Origin: Didymella arachidicola
Lineage: Eukaryota; Ascomycota; Dothideomycetes; Pleosporales; Didymellaceae
Assembly (NCBI GenBank): GCA_016630955.3
Contig: CM049990.2
Span: 310,001-374,000 of the forward strand
DNA length: 64,000 nucleotides
Direction of reading: 5' to 3'
Shown here: positions 53,087 through 64,000 of the stretch, piece by piece
Layout: every line of letters begins with the position of its first letter
Numbering within the stretch: the first letter of the stretch is position 1
The notes under the pieces: generated by a model
Database searches by the model: none
The model's input: the letters and a program-made list of their open reading frames with translations, nothing else
What the model was told of the DNA's origin: nothing
Made by a program: the position numbers and the translations under genes

Positions 53087-54925
53087 CTTGAAAGCGAGCG
53101 ACAGCTGTAGCCGGTCGAGCGAATGCACCAGCAGGAGTCTGCGACTGATGATTAGACATGCACGTGAGTCGCCTTGCAAAGTTGTGAAGGATCTCAATAT
53201 GCAGGGCGCCCTAGCTCTGGGAGAAATTGGACCAGTACACAGCCGATCTGAATATAGAGTTGCACAATTGAGGACCTGCCATGGTGGACATGACCTGGCC
53301 AGGTAACAAAGGAATGAGTAAGGGTTCAGCAGATTGTTAGTACGTACCTCAGGAGTAACGATAGGCTGAAGGCTAGGGCTTGAGGAGCAGGAAATCGAGC
53401 GAGCAGCAGCCCGTGACTATAAGGGAGGGGTGACGCTGACAAGCAATTCACGGCTTACAGTAGCGTGCCATTGAGCTGGCAGGGCAGGACTCGACTCGAC
53501 TCCAAGCATCAACAACAATCCTGCCTACCAGGATGGGTGAACATCTAGTCCCGGGTAAAAGTCATGCAAGCATGAGGTAACGACCGACTCGGCAGCAGGT
53601 CGTCCAACAGCTGCTCGGCCAGGACCGCAGCAGGTCGAGAAGAGGCAGTACACCATCCCTAGGCCTATTCGAGGTAACGACGTGACCGCCATGCGGAGGA
53701 GGTGAATACCACCGATGGTTGGTAGGCGATGGAAGCGGACTTACGGCCAAGAGGCATCGGACGTCGCGCAGAATGCGGGCGTAAGACTCGGCTCCTCTCT
53801 ACGCGGACACGGTCAGACAGGTGCGAAACTGTACGCACACTATCCAGATCAGTGACCCAGATATTGCTCGCAACCCCGCGCCCATGGCACTTGCTGACAG
53901 TCACTCTCAGATGGCTGATATAAGCTAGCGGCCTACCTGCAGAGTGCTAGACGGCTGCAGGTTGTAAGTGGACGAATTTTTTAGCGTAAGCCAGGATTCT
54001 GATCGTGGATGACTGGGCCTGCCCGGTATATTGGGGGCCAAATATTGGTAAAGTTCGGATGCCGTAACTTTGCTGCTGCGATCCCATCAGCTGCCCGCCA
54101 GCCACGCGATGATCGACTGCACACCGCCAGAGTTCGCAGGTCCAACGGGTGCAACGGACGGAAGCTGTGCGACTATAGGTTCAATGCGTTTAGCAAACTG
54201 CGCAATGAGGTGTGTGAGGCTCTGCAGTAAGCAGCGAATGGCCTTTGTGAGCATGCGATCCTGCGGGCGTTTCTGGCGCCGCCCTGTTAGAAGCTCCACC
54301 CTTGCACATGCTGAATAAAGCGGCCACTAATCCTCTCGCGGCGTAGCATTCAACGCTCCACGGCCCACCTTTTGTCTAATCCTCCTTCCTCAGCCACCTC
54401 GCTATCGCTGCAACCCTTCATGCAACCCTGGCACACACCTACTCAGACCAGTCTTGGCACAAACGCCAGGTTCTGCGAGGCCAACCCTACTTGTTTCTCC
54501 TCCAATGATCAGCTTGAAAATGCCCGCAGACTCTGTGCTCCCCGACCGGTGGACACGGGCCAATTGTAGGGCCATTGATGAGTGTAACGCACACATATGC
54601 CGTGCTGGCAGCGCAATGTATGTACCCCACCCGTGGCGCGGAGTGCCCTCAGAAGATAGCGAATGGGTTCGATCGCCTCCACCTTCTATCTCGATGAGAT
54701 TCTTTTCACAACGTGCCGCTGACGCATAGAGAGCCGCGGCCCTGCGATCCCTTCTGCCCGCCCAAGCTGACACTTTGCCTTCATGCGAGGCTGCTGCTCA
54801 TATCAGACGACTAGTCAAGCCGTGCTAGACCCTCTCCACTTTGCACCCCTCCTTGTCCTTCACCCTTGTTATTGCGCCCCTGCCCTTCTCATATTCTTCT
54901 CACTTGTAATGCCATTCTCTCTACG
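53087..54925. other. Long divergent intergenic region
   Basis: 1.8 kb between the divergent cell-wall protein and pepsin-fold genes. ORFs on both strands (for example 54372-54569, 54454-54729) have no recognisable motif. It probably contains long regulatory sequence, as is common for fungal cell-surface genes. No repeat or RNA gene seen. Confidence 0.4.
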
Positions 54926-57188
54926 ATGCACCTAGGAAAACGCGCCGACACGGTCGCTCTGCCACCTCTACCCACCTCCGTTCCCCCTAGTGGAGATTTC
55001 GACGGCAACGATGGGAAATGGTCGAGTTTCTTTATCAACATCAACTCTGATGACCAAGGGGAGAACGGCCAAGATTTCAAAGTCCTCATATCAACATCAT
55101 CACCGTTGACGTTGATTCCCACGGAAACGGAATGGTGCGACAAAGAGTGCGCGGCAAGACGAGGGAATCTGTTGCACAATAAAATACAGAATGATGGAGT
55201 GACACCGTCAAACCATTGGCAGTTTGCGGGCATCTACGAAATTCCACTACCAAAATGGTACGCCGAGCCTCTTTCGAGTGGCAATGGTTCGCTCGCTGGA
55301 TCGTGGGGAAAGACGAACGTAGGGATCGGGCGCAGCTCAGCGCAAAGTCTCGCCATGGCAAACCGATATGCCGTGCAGTACATCGCTGAAGACTTCTTCA
55401 TGGGCTCTTTTGGATTGGCGGTGGGGTCTGTTGGGCCCAGGCAAGGCGCAATCACCACATATCTGACACAAGCGGAGGACGATGGTTTCATAGCAAGCTC
55501 TTCTTTCGGCTATACAGCAGGAGCTTGGTATCGTAAGTAGCCATTTCCTGTCCATGAGACTCCCAGCCTGTAGTCATCCAGACATTTGTCGAGCCCTTTT
55601 GTAGCGCTCTTATTTCAAAGCAAGCAGTCGAGGTCATCTCGTTCGCTTTACAGCATGAGACTGACGACATTCAGGGAATAACCAGCTCGGAGAACCTGGA
55701 AGTTTAGTGCTAGGGGGCTACGACAAGTCTCGCATCATCAGCGAAGCAGGTATCTCGATCCGGATGCCCGACGAACAGAACAACACCTTGATTGTCGGCG
55801 TCTCCTCGATCACGTATACACCAGATCCGAAGGTCGAAGTAAATACCATCTCCTACACCACAAAATGCGGCGGCCTTACCTTTCGCGCCAACATCGATTC
55901 GATCTTGCCATACCTGATCTTGCCAGACTGCATATGCGACCAGTTTGAGGAAACTTTCGGCCTCACGTACGATTCAAGCCGTAATCTTTATTTCGTAAAT
56001 GACACAGCGCACGGTGAAAATGTGCAGAAAAATGCTACGATCGACTTCAAGGTTCTCGCAGGTACGGCGGACACCGATAAGTACACAAACATCAAGCTTG
56101 GTTATCTGGCGTTCGACCATCTTTTAAGCTCGCGAACCGGGGAAAATGGCACGAAATACTTTCCCATTCAAAAATCTAAGAATGGTATTTTCACTTTAGG
56201 CCGCGCATTCTTGCAGGAAGCCTACATAATCGTGGACTACGAGCGATTCAACTTCACAGTCGCACCAGCTTACTACTCCGACCCAATGCCCAAGGAGGAG
56301 CTCAAAACCATCTTCAACACATCTTACACGCCTCCATCGAACATATCAGGTTCTGGAGGAGGCTTGGGAACTGGTGCTATAGCTGGAACTGTGGTAGGTA
56401 TCGTCGTCGCGTTCGCTATCGCCGGCATCTTAGCGTTCTGCTGGTGGAGGAAGAGAAAAACTAAAAAGGAGACCGCGCAGAAGTCATACGAGGCTCAGCA
56501 GATCGATCCAACACTGGCTGATCAAGAAGTCAAATATCGACGTGTTTCTGAACTCACAGGCTCCGACCTTCCGAATTCACCAAAGACTCCACTCGCTGAC
56601 TACTACTCGGCTGATCACAAATCGGTACCTCCCATCAGCGAGATGTCTCCTGATAGTCCGCCAGTCGAACTGTACAGTCCACCACCAGAGAGCGCAAGCG
56701 ACATAGAAGGAGGTCGTGATTATTTCACAGCAGGCAAGCCGCACAGGCGAGGTGCTCAGAGAGACCGCGCATCGTCAGGTCCCAATACGCCAGGAACCCC
56801 GATCGCCGAACTTCCTGGCGATGAGGGTCAATTCCACACTCCAGGCGTGAGTCCCTTGAATAGTCCATTGCATAGTCGCGGACCCAGCGACACGTCGCTA
56901 TCCACAAACATCGACGAAAGGCTCGCAGACCACAAAGAGGAAACGACCAGCTCCAGGCCTACACATCCAGCTGAGACAACTGTAGCAGACGAGGCCATTG
57001 GTCCAAACAACGAAGGACAGACTGGAGCTACGGCTGAGACTGCTCCAGAACAACGCCCTCCACATCAGCGCGGTCTTAGCGACACAACAATCGCGAGTGA
57101 CAGCACAGCCGTCTCCCAGCCCACGCCAGAGGAGGAAGCACGCTGGGCTAGTGAGCCTGCTTCAGGCGGGCGACCCTTGTCCCAATGA
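54926..57188 (+). CDS. Membrane-anchored pepsin-fold protein, probably inactive
   Basis: Two exons, 54926-55532 and 55675-57188; 706 aa. The intron (GTAAGT...TTCAG, 142 nt) joins GAWY to RNNQLGEPGSLVLGGYDKSR, a typical pepsin-family segment. The first catalytic motif (DTGS in active enzymes) reads VLISTSSPLTLIP, so the first Asp is replaced by Ser. The second reads FRANIDSILPYLILPD, keeping the Asp but not the DTG. The rest of the two-lobe fold is recognisable (FGLAVGS, FTLGRAFLQEAYIIVDYERF). A single membrane helix follows at about 490-512 (GAIAGTVVGIVVAFAIAGILAFCWW), then KRKTKK and a ~190-residue Ser/Pro/Thr-rich cytoplasmic tail. No signal peptide follows the ATG at 54926, so a 5' exon may be missing. 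The layout suggests a surface receptor or scaffold rather than a protease. Confidence 0.8.
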
Positions 57189-58431
57189 GGGAGGAGAAGA
57201 TATGGGGGTTGAGAGGCTTCGGAGACTCGGTATCTCGCGTTTACTCTGTGCTGTTCATATGTTGCCGGTATTAGTACAACACGTTTCCCCCTAGGTGGCT
57301 TACTTGTTTAACGCTTTGTTTTTGAGCATTTGATACCCACTAGTACGCTCTTTAAGACGAGAGATGTAATATCACAGGTTTTGCTGGTCGTAATGATTTC
57401 ATTGTACCATTGATGATTGTACAAATCAAGGTACTTACTTTTCTCTCCCAATGTAGCAACGAAGCTGAAAACAACTACGATAAGGAAGAAACGATCCTGG
57501 ATGCAGTCTTCTAAGTGTTGCAGGGGGCCAGCAATCGAAGTGCTTGTCTACATCACGCAGGATCGGTCGAAGAGGCGTTGCTAGATGTTCGAAGACTTGA
57601 GAAAGGACGCCACTTGCAGAGTTGCAGAGCTTTGTCACCCGTGCTGATAGATCCGAAACGCGCCACTTATCTATCAAAGCTTTCATTCTCCCCAGCCTGG
57701 TAAGACGATGTCGACTTCGGTCGATTATTCATGGATACTGTATGACTTGCACACGCAATCGGATCATCACTCTGGTCAAAGCTCAGCCGTCTCTACCACC
57801 CGAAAGAGCGCTACCGTCACGATTGCTAAGATGCCGTGTAAGCCCGTCAGACTCTTATGTTCTGCTCACACAATTCGACTGTTCAGCGGAGCCAGACTGT
57901 GGTGACAGCCTAACACGCGAGACAAACCTGTGTAAGCTTGCATGAGGGGCGCAAGGCGACGTAATCAATATTTCTGCAATCAATTTCGATATAGAGGCTT
58001 TGTAGGCTGGACTCCTGGTTAGCAAAGAGGCTGGGTGTCGCGGACGGGATGGCTCGCGATTTGTGTAAGCGCAGGGTATGGGTCGGGTAAAGTGCGATGT
58101 AAAGAATGAATGCTATATGCCGTGCCTATTGCCGTATTTGGATGCTCGAGCATCTGACTCGAACAAATGTGGTGGGAATTGATGACTGAAAATGCATCAT
58201 TTAGTAATGCTATTGATGATCGCTCTCCTCAAGCAGCTCTCTCCCCATTTACGATTATCACGCTCTGGACACTGGCGTTGCAGACGTCGGCTTAATTATA
58301 GGGAAATAATAGCCTTCTGAGTTTGATTCTGTTCGAATAGGATTGTCACTTTTATGTTACCAACCCTCCGTGGGGTCTGGCCAAGACGTTGCGCCGCTCC
58401 AATAGCGTCAAGTGCCAACTCATTTCTCCAA
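57189..58431. other. Intergenic, convergent ends
   Basis: 1.2 kb between the pepsin-fold and Zn2Cys6 genes, both ending here. ORFs at 57515-57945 have no recognisable motif. Confidence 0.4.
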
Positions 58432-60276
58432 TTATTTTCGTAGATCTTGCTCTTTTCTACGCCTTCGATCGCTGGAGTCGCTGGAGACGTGCTCAGACTG
58501 ATCCGTGCTCTGCTTATGATTGCGCACTGCATCCGGGGTTGGAGGCAGATTTGATACGCTTGTCATTTGAGGCGCATATGACGGAGGCATTGTACCGGTG
58601 ATATGCGGGTATTGGCCAGTGCGATCTAACGCCGACACTAATTTGTGCTCATGTGACCGTGCATGAGGCTCTGCGTACTGGCGGAAAGAAATCGTTTGTT
58701 GTGATTGTTGCGCGTATGGCAAGACAGAAGAAACCTGAGACCCTCCTATCCTGCCAGGAAGGCGGCTGATGTTTGTAAATAGACTGTAAGTAGCATCTGT
58801 CTCCAGAAAAGATGCAGGCCAACGCAGCACAGGCAGCCAGCTCTGGTCGACCTTGTCGTAGCACTCCTTCATCAGTCGATAGCCCCAGCCGTCCATGAAC
58901 CAATAACGAGGCTCTGCGGCAAACAACATAGTGGCGTAGTACATCAGTACGACAAGTGCGCCTGAATGCCTCTGTCGGATGCTAGCGAGGAAGGCGCCAT
59001 CAATATGCAATGGCCAGAAGAAAAGAAATCGGAGCTCGCGGTTGTCTGCCCGCGGAGGACTCGCAACCCTGAGCACAGGCTCAAAATGGTTGATGACACC
59101 CAGGAGGCCGGTGCGCTCCTCGCCTGTCAGGTCTTGCTTTGACTCGATGAATGCTATCACGTTTGGTATCTGTTGTATCAGTTCCTGCAGTAACGGCTGC
59201 GAGGGGGTCGACTCTGGAGGGTCGCGAAACATCGGCGCGAGAAAAGAGTCGACCACATGTACGTGAGCCAATGCTAGTACGTTGCCCATACCTTGCATGA
59301 GTAAGAAGATGTTTAGGATACCATCGATCGCAGACGGTTGTAAAGATAGCTCAGAGAAACTGGCCTCGAATCCCGTTGATGCAAAAACGCCTAAGGTGAG
59401 AAGGGTCGAAGTCGCAATGATGGCTGGTGCTTCGCCTGGCACTATGTCCTGGAGCTTCGGTCGCATACCCTTGATGGCAAGGTCTTGGTGGTGAATACCT
59501 AGCGTGTAGTACTCCTGACGCTTATCAGGAAGTTGCGATGCTTTGTGAAATGCAGAGAATGCCAATATCTCGTGCATCAAAAAGGTATGAGTGAAAGCTA
59601 CTTTCGGGGCCTCAACCCTCCAGGTAAATCGCATATCATCTCGTTGCGATAGCTCATCATACGCTTCGATGGTCCAATGATGCCTGTATCGTCTTAGTTC
59701 TACATTCTGATATGCAGATGGTATACACAAACATGAGCTCAACATCCCGAACCCAGAAATCTAGCTGATCTGTTGCGGGCTTGTGGATGAAAGGCTTCAG
59801 AAATGGGAACTGGTCTGAGTGAGAGCTCGGAGAGCTTCCTTCTGACGCTCCATCTCCAGGTGGTACAGCTGAAGGGTTCAGAGCATAGTCGATAACCAGA
59901 GAGGGTGACGACGTTGATAAACTCTAGAATCGTTTAGCTGAACGTCGTACACATTACAGTCTCTGAACTCACAGTTCTAGGGCGCTCGTTCGACAACTTG
60001 CTCTCGCGCTCACGTTTTGTGGTACCACTGCCCGTCCCCGTGGAGGGTGCGGAAGGCGGTGGATCTGTGATAAGACTACATTGCACACCGTGTCTTGCAC
60101 AATTGGTACACGGCTTCAGCTCGTCACACTAGACCCCCATCAGCATATGTCTTTGCTGATCGCTCGACGAATGGGCATCTCGTATTCAGACGTTGTCCTC
60201 CTGGACGCACCTTCACGTGGCGTGCCTTGCACTGCCGGCAGCCCAGCCGACTCTTTTTGTGGCCTAGGCGCGGCAT
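58432..60276 (-). CDS. Zn2Cys6 transcription factor (UPC2-like layout)
   Basis: Four exons, 60276-60211, 60128-59973, 59923-59733, 59683-58432; 554 aa. The first intron (GTGCGT...TCTAG) falls between Lys22 and Cys23 inside the cluster; the six Cys are at 13, 16, 23, 29, 32 and 39 (CRQCKARHVKC, CTNCARHGVQC). The second and third introns join PRT to SLSTSS and VEL to MHHWTIEAYDEL. A basic N-terminus (MPRLGHKKSR) precedes the cluster. The C-terminal region (MHHWTIEAY, MHEILAFSAFHKASQLP, HHQDLAI) is the fungal-specific effector-type domain seen in the sterol-uptake (Upc2/Ecm22) group; a sterol role is an inference. The ATG at 60276 is the first in frame; an intact transposon begins 171 bases upstream. 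Confidence 0.85.
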
Positions 60277-60446
60277 TGAGGTCTCACTGACCAGTGAAGT
60301 GGCACTTGACGTCGCTCTCCCGCAATCTGGTTGAGTCACCCTTGATGCAGCCACTCGATGGTGTGGTCGCTGTAAAGCGAATGCGAGGCGGGGTGGAAAG
60401 GCACGGTGGGTCGACAACTTCTTTTTGCATGAGTGTCATGACGCTA

Positions 60447-62581
60447 GCGTGTTCGGCCTCGTGATGCACGCGGCGCGTGATGCACACCCCACCAACATTG
60501 ACCTATACTGCGCACCCCCCCATAACTCAACCCCACGATGCCGTTAAAAGAAGCCCTCGCAGAGCTAGCTACTTTGAAGTATGGAGAACATTTTACGTAT
60601 AAAGATCTTGCCCAGAAACACGGTTGTTGTCGCACTACGTTGAGCCGAAGGCACCAAGGTGTATGCGCGTCAAATGAGGTCAAATCAAAACACCAGCTAG
60701 TTCTCCACCCACGCGATGAAATAGAGGTTGTACAATACGTCAAATCACTTACCGAGAGACACCTTATGCCTACAAGAAAGATCCTGCGGAGAATCGTGAA
60801 GTCGCTGTGTCAATGGGAGCCCTCCGATCGATGGGTATCGCGCTTCCTTCATCGCTACCCCGACGACCTTCTCACAGCCTGGACCACGCCTATGGAAAAA
60901 TCACGTCACGATGCTGCTTCATATGAATCCTTTAGCTCTTATTTTGACCTGCTGCACAGTACAATCAAGCAGCATTCAATAGAGCCTGAAAACACGTACA
61001 ATATGGATGAGAAGGGATTCATGATTGGAGTGATGTCAAAGGGCGTCAGAATCTTCGATAAGCGACTCTTTGGGCGCCGGAAATACAAGCTAGCATCTCA
61101 TGATGGCAACAGGAAGTGGGTGACAGTAGTAGGAGCAGTAGGAGCTGATGGTTATGCGTTGCCGCCCGCAGTCATCTATCCTTCATCGTCTCTCCAGCTC
61201 CAAGAGAGCTGGGTGCAGCGCGTCGACGCAGGGAAACACGATATACACTTTGGTACCTCAGTAAATGGCTGGATAAATGATGCTCTTGGTGTTGCCTGGC
61301 TGAAGCAGGTGTTTGATCGCTATACAAGAGTAAGAGCGCGAGGGAAGTACAGGCTCTTGATCCTTGATGGCCACGGCAGTCACGTTACCCAGGCCTTCAT
61401 CGAATACGCTCATGCTAACAAGATTCTCCTACTTATATTCCCTCCGCACGCAACCCACGCGCTTCAGCCGCTTGATGTAGCGTGCTTTGGGCCGTTGGCA
61501 CAGAGCTACTCCATGGAACTCCTTCACCGCGGCCATACCACAGAGGGGTGGGTGCCTGTAGGTCAAGCTGACTTCTTCCCGCTCTTTTGGGCAGCTTGGA
61601 AGAAGACCTTCACCAAAGACCTCGTTGTACAGGCCTTTAAGTGTACTGGAATCCACCCACCAGATGCCGACGTCGTGCTCAAGAAGTTCAGAATACCAAC
61701 ACCAAGGACGCCTAGCACGACCTCAGAGCCTACAGGGCCTCAGCCTGCACCAGGTTCACCTAGTTGGCGCAAGACGCAGCGGCTACTTAAGCGTGCAAGA
61801 GAAGAGGATAGGTCCAGTGCTGATGAGGCAGTTGATCAAGCCCTTCACCAACTCCACGTGCGATTAGAAGTCCAAGAAGCTCAGATTGAAGGCCTAGAAG
61901 AGGCTCTAAAGGCTAATAAGAATAAGAAGAGAAAGCGGAGGGTACTACCTTTGCAACCTATTGACGGTAATGACAGTGGTGGTGCAGTCTTGTGGAGTCC
62001 TTCACGCATTGAGCGCGCGAAGCAAGAACTCCAGGCAAAAGAGGACCTAGAGCGCGCTGCGGAGGCAGCAAAAGCTACTAAGAAGGAGCTTCAACACCAG
62101 AAGAAGCTTATTCAAGCGAAGGAGAAGGAAGATAAGCGTGTTGAGCGAGAGAAGAAGAAGGTATTGACAGCTAAGGCACAGGCTGCAAAGCGCGCTCAAA
62201 TTGAGGCTTGTGAAGAAGAGGCTCAGCGCAAGAGCAACGCAGAAAAAAGTACCCAATTGCCTAAACAGGCTAAGAGTAAGGCCTCACAGAGATCTCAGTC
62301 AAAAGTAACAAAGAATCGTGGTGGTGGTGCTGTGCGAAGGCAGGTGGCTGCCCATAAGGCGCCCTTACCACCTTCACCCACAACAACGTCTACTGGCCGC
62401 ACCACGCGTCCTCCAAAAAAACTGTGGTAGCCAAAAGTTTCGCAATAGTCTATATAGTAATCCACCAACTTATCTCGCGATAGTAGCGTTGTGGTGTCGA
62501 TCAATAACCTCACTTATTCTGGGGTGCGAAAGTTGGTGGGGTGTGCATCACGCGCCGTGTGCATCACGAGGCCGAACTCGG
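60447..62581 (+). mobile_element. Intact Fot1/pogo-type DNA transposon
   Basis: A 2135-bp element with 50-bp terminal inverted repeats (60447-60496 and 62532-62581), flanked on both sides by TA (60445-60446, 62582-62583) as in Tc1/mariner-superfamily insertions. The arms begin GCGTGTTCGGCC and CCGAGTTCGGCC and match closely afterwards. Within each arm GTGATGCAC occurs twice, a likely pair of transposase-binding sites. The transposase gene fills most of the interior and is uninterrupted. Confidence 0.9.
60538..62430 (+). CDS. Transposase, Fot1/pogo family (DDE_1)
   Basis: 630 aa, single exon, no stop or frameshift. The N-terminus has a Psq-type helix-turn-helix (YKDLAQKHGCCRTTLSRRHQG at about 21-41 as a whole) and a CENP-B-like second DNA-binding half (RDEIEVVQYVKSL...RWVSRFLHRYP). 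The DDE_1 catalytic core has its three acidic residues: D157 in YNMDEKGF, D277 in LLILDGHGSH and D313 in HALQPLDVACFG, the DD35D spacing typical of pogo/Fot1. The last ~200 residues are Lys/Glu/Ala-rich and likely coiled coil, followed by a basic tail. The open frame and close TIRs suggest recent arrival and possibly present activity, and little repeat-induced point mutation. Confidence 0.9.
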   Translation: MPLKEALAELATLKYGEHFTYKDLAQKHGCCRTTLSRRHQGVCASNEVKSKHQLVLHPRDEIEVVQYVKSLTERHLMPTRKILRRIVKSLCQWEPSDRWVSRFLHRYPDDLLTAWTTPMEKSRHDAASYESFSSYFDLLHSTIKQHSIEPENTYNMDEKGFMIGVMSKGVRIFDKRLFGRRKYKLASHDGNRKWVTVVGAVGADGYALPPAVIYPSSSLQLQESWVQRVDAGKHDIHFGTSVNGWINDALGVAWLKQVFDRYTRVRARGKYRLLILDGHGSHVTQAFIEYAHANKILLLIFPPHATHALQPLDVACFGPLAQSYSMELLHRGHTTEGWVPVGQADFFPLFWAAWKKTFTKDLVVQAFKCTGIHPPDADVVLKKFRIPTPRTPSTTSEPTGPQPAPGSPSWRKTQRLLKRAREEDRSSADEAVDQALHQLHVRLEVQEAQIEGLEEALKANKNKKRKRRVLPLQPIDGNDSGGAVLWSPSRIERAKQELQAKEDLERAAEAAKATKKELQHQKKLIQAKEKEDKRVEREKKKVLTAKAQAAKRAQIEACEEEAQRKSNAEKSTQLPKQAKSKASQRSQSKVTKNRGGGAVRRQVAAHKAPLPPSPTTTSTGRTTRPPKKLW

Positions 62582-64000
62582 TATTCCCTGTCTGCTCCGA
62601 CAATAAGAAAAGGAGAGTCAGTATCGCTTTCGCGTTTGCAGCACAAATCGCGACTGCATCGCACTCTTGCATATTGCTGAAAATGAAGAAATCCTTTCGA
62701 GACGCACATTAGCTGCCCGGAGAGGAAGCCGCTGGACCGGCGCTGGTGCGCAGCTGACTAACGGTCCGATGGGGTCAACGTGGCGCGCTTTCCAATCGCA
62801 CTGCCATTCTTGCACCGCCGTGGCCCTCCACAGATTGCACGTGTGTCAAACAACGCAGCGCCAAGTTCCAAAATCAAGTTACAAGGTTTAGCTTTGCAAT
62901 GCGGTTCAATCCGGATGTCAGTGGCAGCGGGACCGTCCGCATGCAGGATTTCGCGCACCATCACTTTGTCTTGGGCTGCGGTATATTCGTGAGCAGTGGA
63001 TTTGCCAACGAACCACAATGCTGCTTGAGCGCAGTATCATAGTAAAGGCACGTACAATCGAAAAGGCCAATGCTCACCCGTATGCTGCCTTTCATCCTCA
63101 TTCGGGCGTTCAACCAAGTTACTTGTAGCTTCTCAATCGCCGTTTCGACGTGGGGCAGGCGTCACATCGGTTGTCACCCGCCACTTCATATCAATTGACG
63201 TTTTGACGTGCTGCTTGATGTCTATGTAGGTGTTCATGTTTTCATGTTAATTATCTGCCGGTGTCTATGCGACATCTAGGAAACCTTCAAGTTCTACCTC
63301 GACGGGGATGACGCATTGCTTTCGAAACAACATGATTTGGTTCGGTGGTGACGGTGAGGGCGGCATGACGAACGGCTCGGTGTCTTTATGACGATGCGTA
63401 GCATGTGCGCAACGGTGTCCATGACGACCTCTCAGTTAGGTTACGGGAGGTGCGGGCTCCCATGATAGTTTTTACATTGCGAGAGATGTCCAGTGTTGGT
63501 CGTGACGTGTCTTGGAAAGTAAAATGGCAGCGCCGTGATCAGTCGATTGCGATGCGGGTACCTGCATATGGTCATTAACGAGGAACGGTTCGAGCGTTCG
63601 AAGCCAGATATCATGGCAGCGCGATAGAACAGCCGAAATTACAGCAAAGTCCACTTGCGTTCGTGTCCTAGCCAAACGCAGCGTGTTTCAGGCTCCGCGA
63701 ACAACAATTACCACCATCTTAGTTCTTTTCTCCCGTGGAACGCTTAGCGGGTCTTTGTACGAACACCTCTTTTGATGACGACGCATAGTGATTTCGATAC
63801 AGATTGTGCAACGTGTAGAATAGCTGTTTCGTTTGCAATATAGTGAGGCTTGGAACACATCCTGTTCTTCAAGATCAATCATCGCTTTCATTTAGCGTAA
63901 AAGTTGAGTAGCAATAGGCCCTCCGATATCGTTATGCAAAAGGTCGTGATAGTGGCACCTATGCACACTCGTGGGGTCCGAAAAACGCCGAAATATATAC
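62582..64000. other. Gene-free right end of window
   Basis: 1.4 kb with no supportable gene. Short ORFs near 62667-62992 and 63688-63891 have no recognisable motif. A gene may start beyond the window. Confidence 0.4.

Noticed and set aside
54655..54690. GGTTCGATCGCC resembling a tRNA B box
   Set aside because: T-stem bases do not pair and there is no acceptor stem at the right distance.
60276..60417. N-terminal extension of the Zn2Cys6 protein from a codon at 60417
   Set aside because: The upstream codon is TTG, not ATG, and the extension has no conserved sequence.

Overview
The window reads as nuclear DNA of a filamentous ascomycete (Pezizomycotina), most likely a Dothideomycete. The evidence is the many short (about 45-140 nt) GT-AG spliceosomal introns, a HET-domain gene, C2H2 and Zn2Cys6 regulators, a Fot1/pogo transposon, and housekeeping orthologues typical of that group. 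The class-level guess rests on general resemblance only. I resolved 27 protein-coding genes, most as spliced models whose exon lengths sum to a multiple of three. No rRNA, tRNA or CRISPR was found.

Layout, left to right. 1-8.3 kb is dense housekeeping: RAD5 (cut by the left edge), a divergent NDUFAF6-like complex I assembly factor, a coiled-coil unknown, eIF4B with a 4-nt first coding exon, and a divergent membrane protein. 8.3-10.5 kb shows no gene. 10.5-13.2 kb is a C2H2 zinc-finger gene whose reading frame can be joined to a long upstream helical module (790 aa). A GFA-family protein, prohibitin PHB1, an eIF4E-family protein, a NOPCHAP1-like protein and a DUF1264 protein follow to 21.8 kb. 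22-28.2 kb is accessory: a small Cys-rich ORF, a DUF1749 (SidJ-like) hydrolase, an MFS transporter and an SDR.

28.6-38.8 kb is again housekeeping: CTU2 (tRNA thiolation), a PTM1/GOST seven-TM protein, IBA57, a 2OG-Fe(II) oxygenase, a BTB protein, mitochondrial ribosomal protein bS6m (MRP17) and glycine cleavage H protein. Then come a small secreted peptide, a HET-domain protein divergent from HEM3 (porphobilinogen deaminase), and a GPI-anchored secreted protein. 44.6-48.6 kb is gene-poor. 48.6-53.1 kb is a 1290-aa Thr/Ser-rich GPI-type cell-wall protein whose 5' half is built from small frame-preserving exons. 54.9-57.2 kb is a membrane-anchored pepsin-fold protein that lacks the first catalytic Asp motif. 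58.4-60.3 kb is a Zn2Cys6 regulator, with an intact 2.1-kb Fot1/pogo transposon inserted 170 bp upstream of its start codon.

The most unusual items are: a pair of near-identical 80-bp inverted-repeat elements (13985-14064 and 45756-45836), each flanked by a 4-bp direct repeat; the symmetric-exon cassette of the cell-wall protein; the possible fusion of an N-terminal module to the zinc-finger gene; and the transposon in a regulator's promoter. Several genes with mitochondrial roles (NDUFAF6, PHB1, IBA57, MRP17, GCV3, and the cytosolic heme enzyme HEM3) lie in one window, but they are scattered on both strands and do not form an operon.
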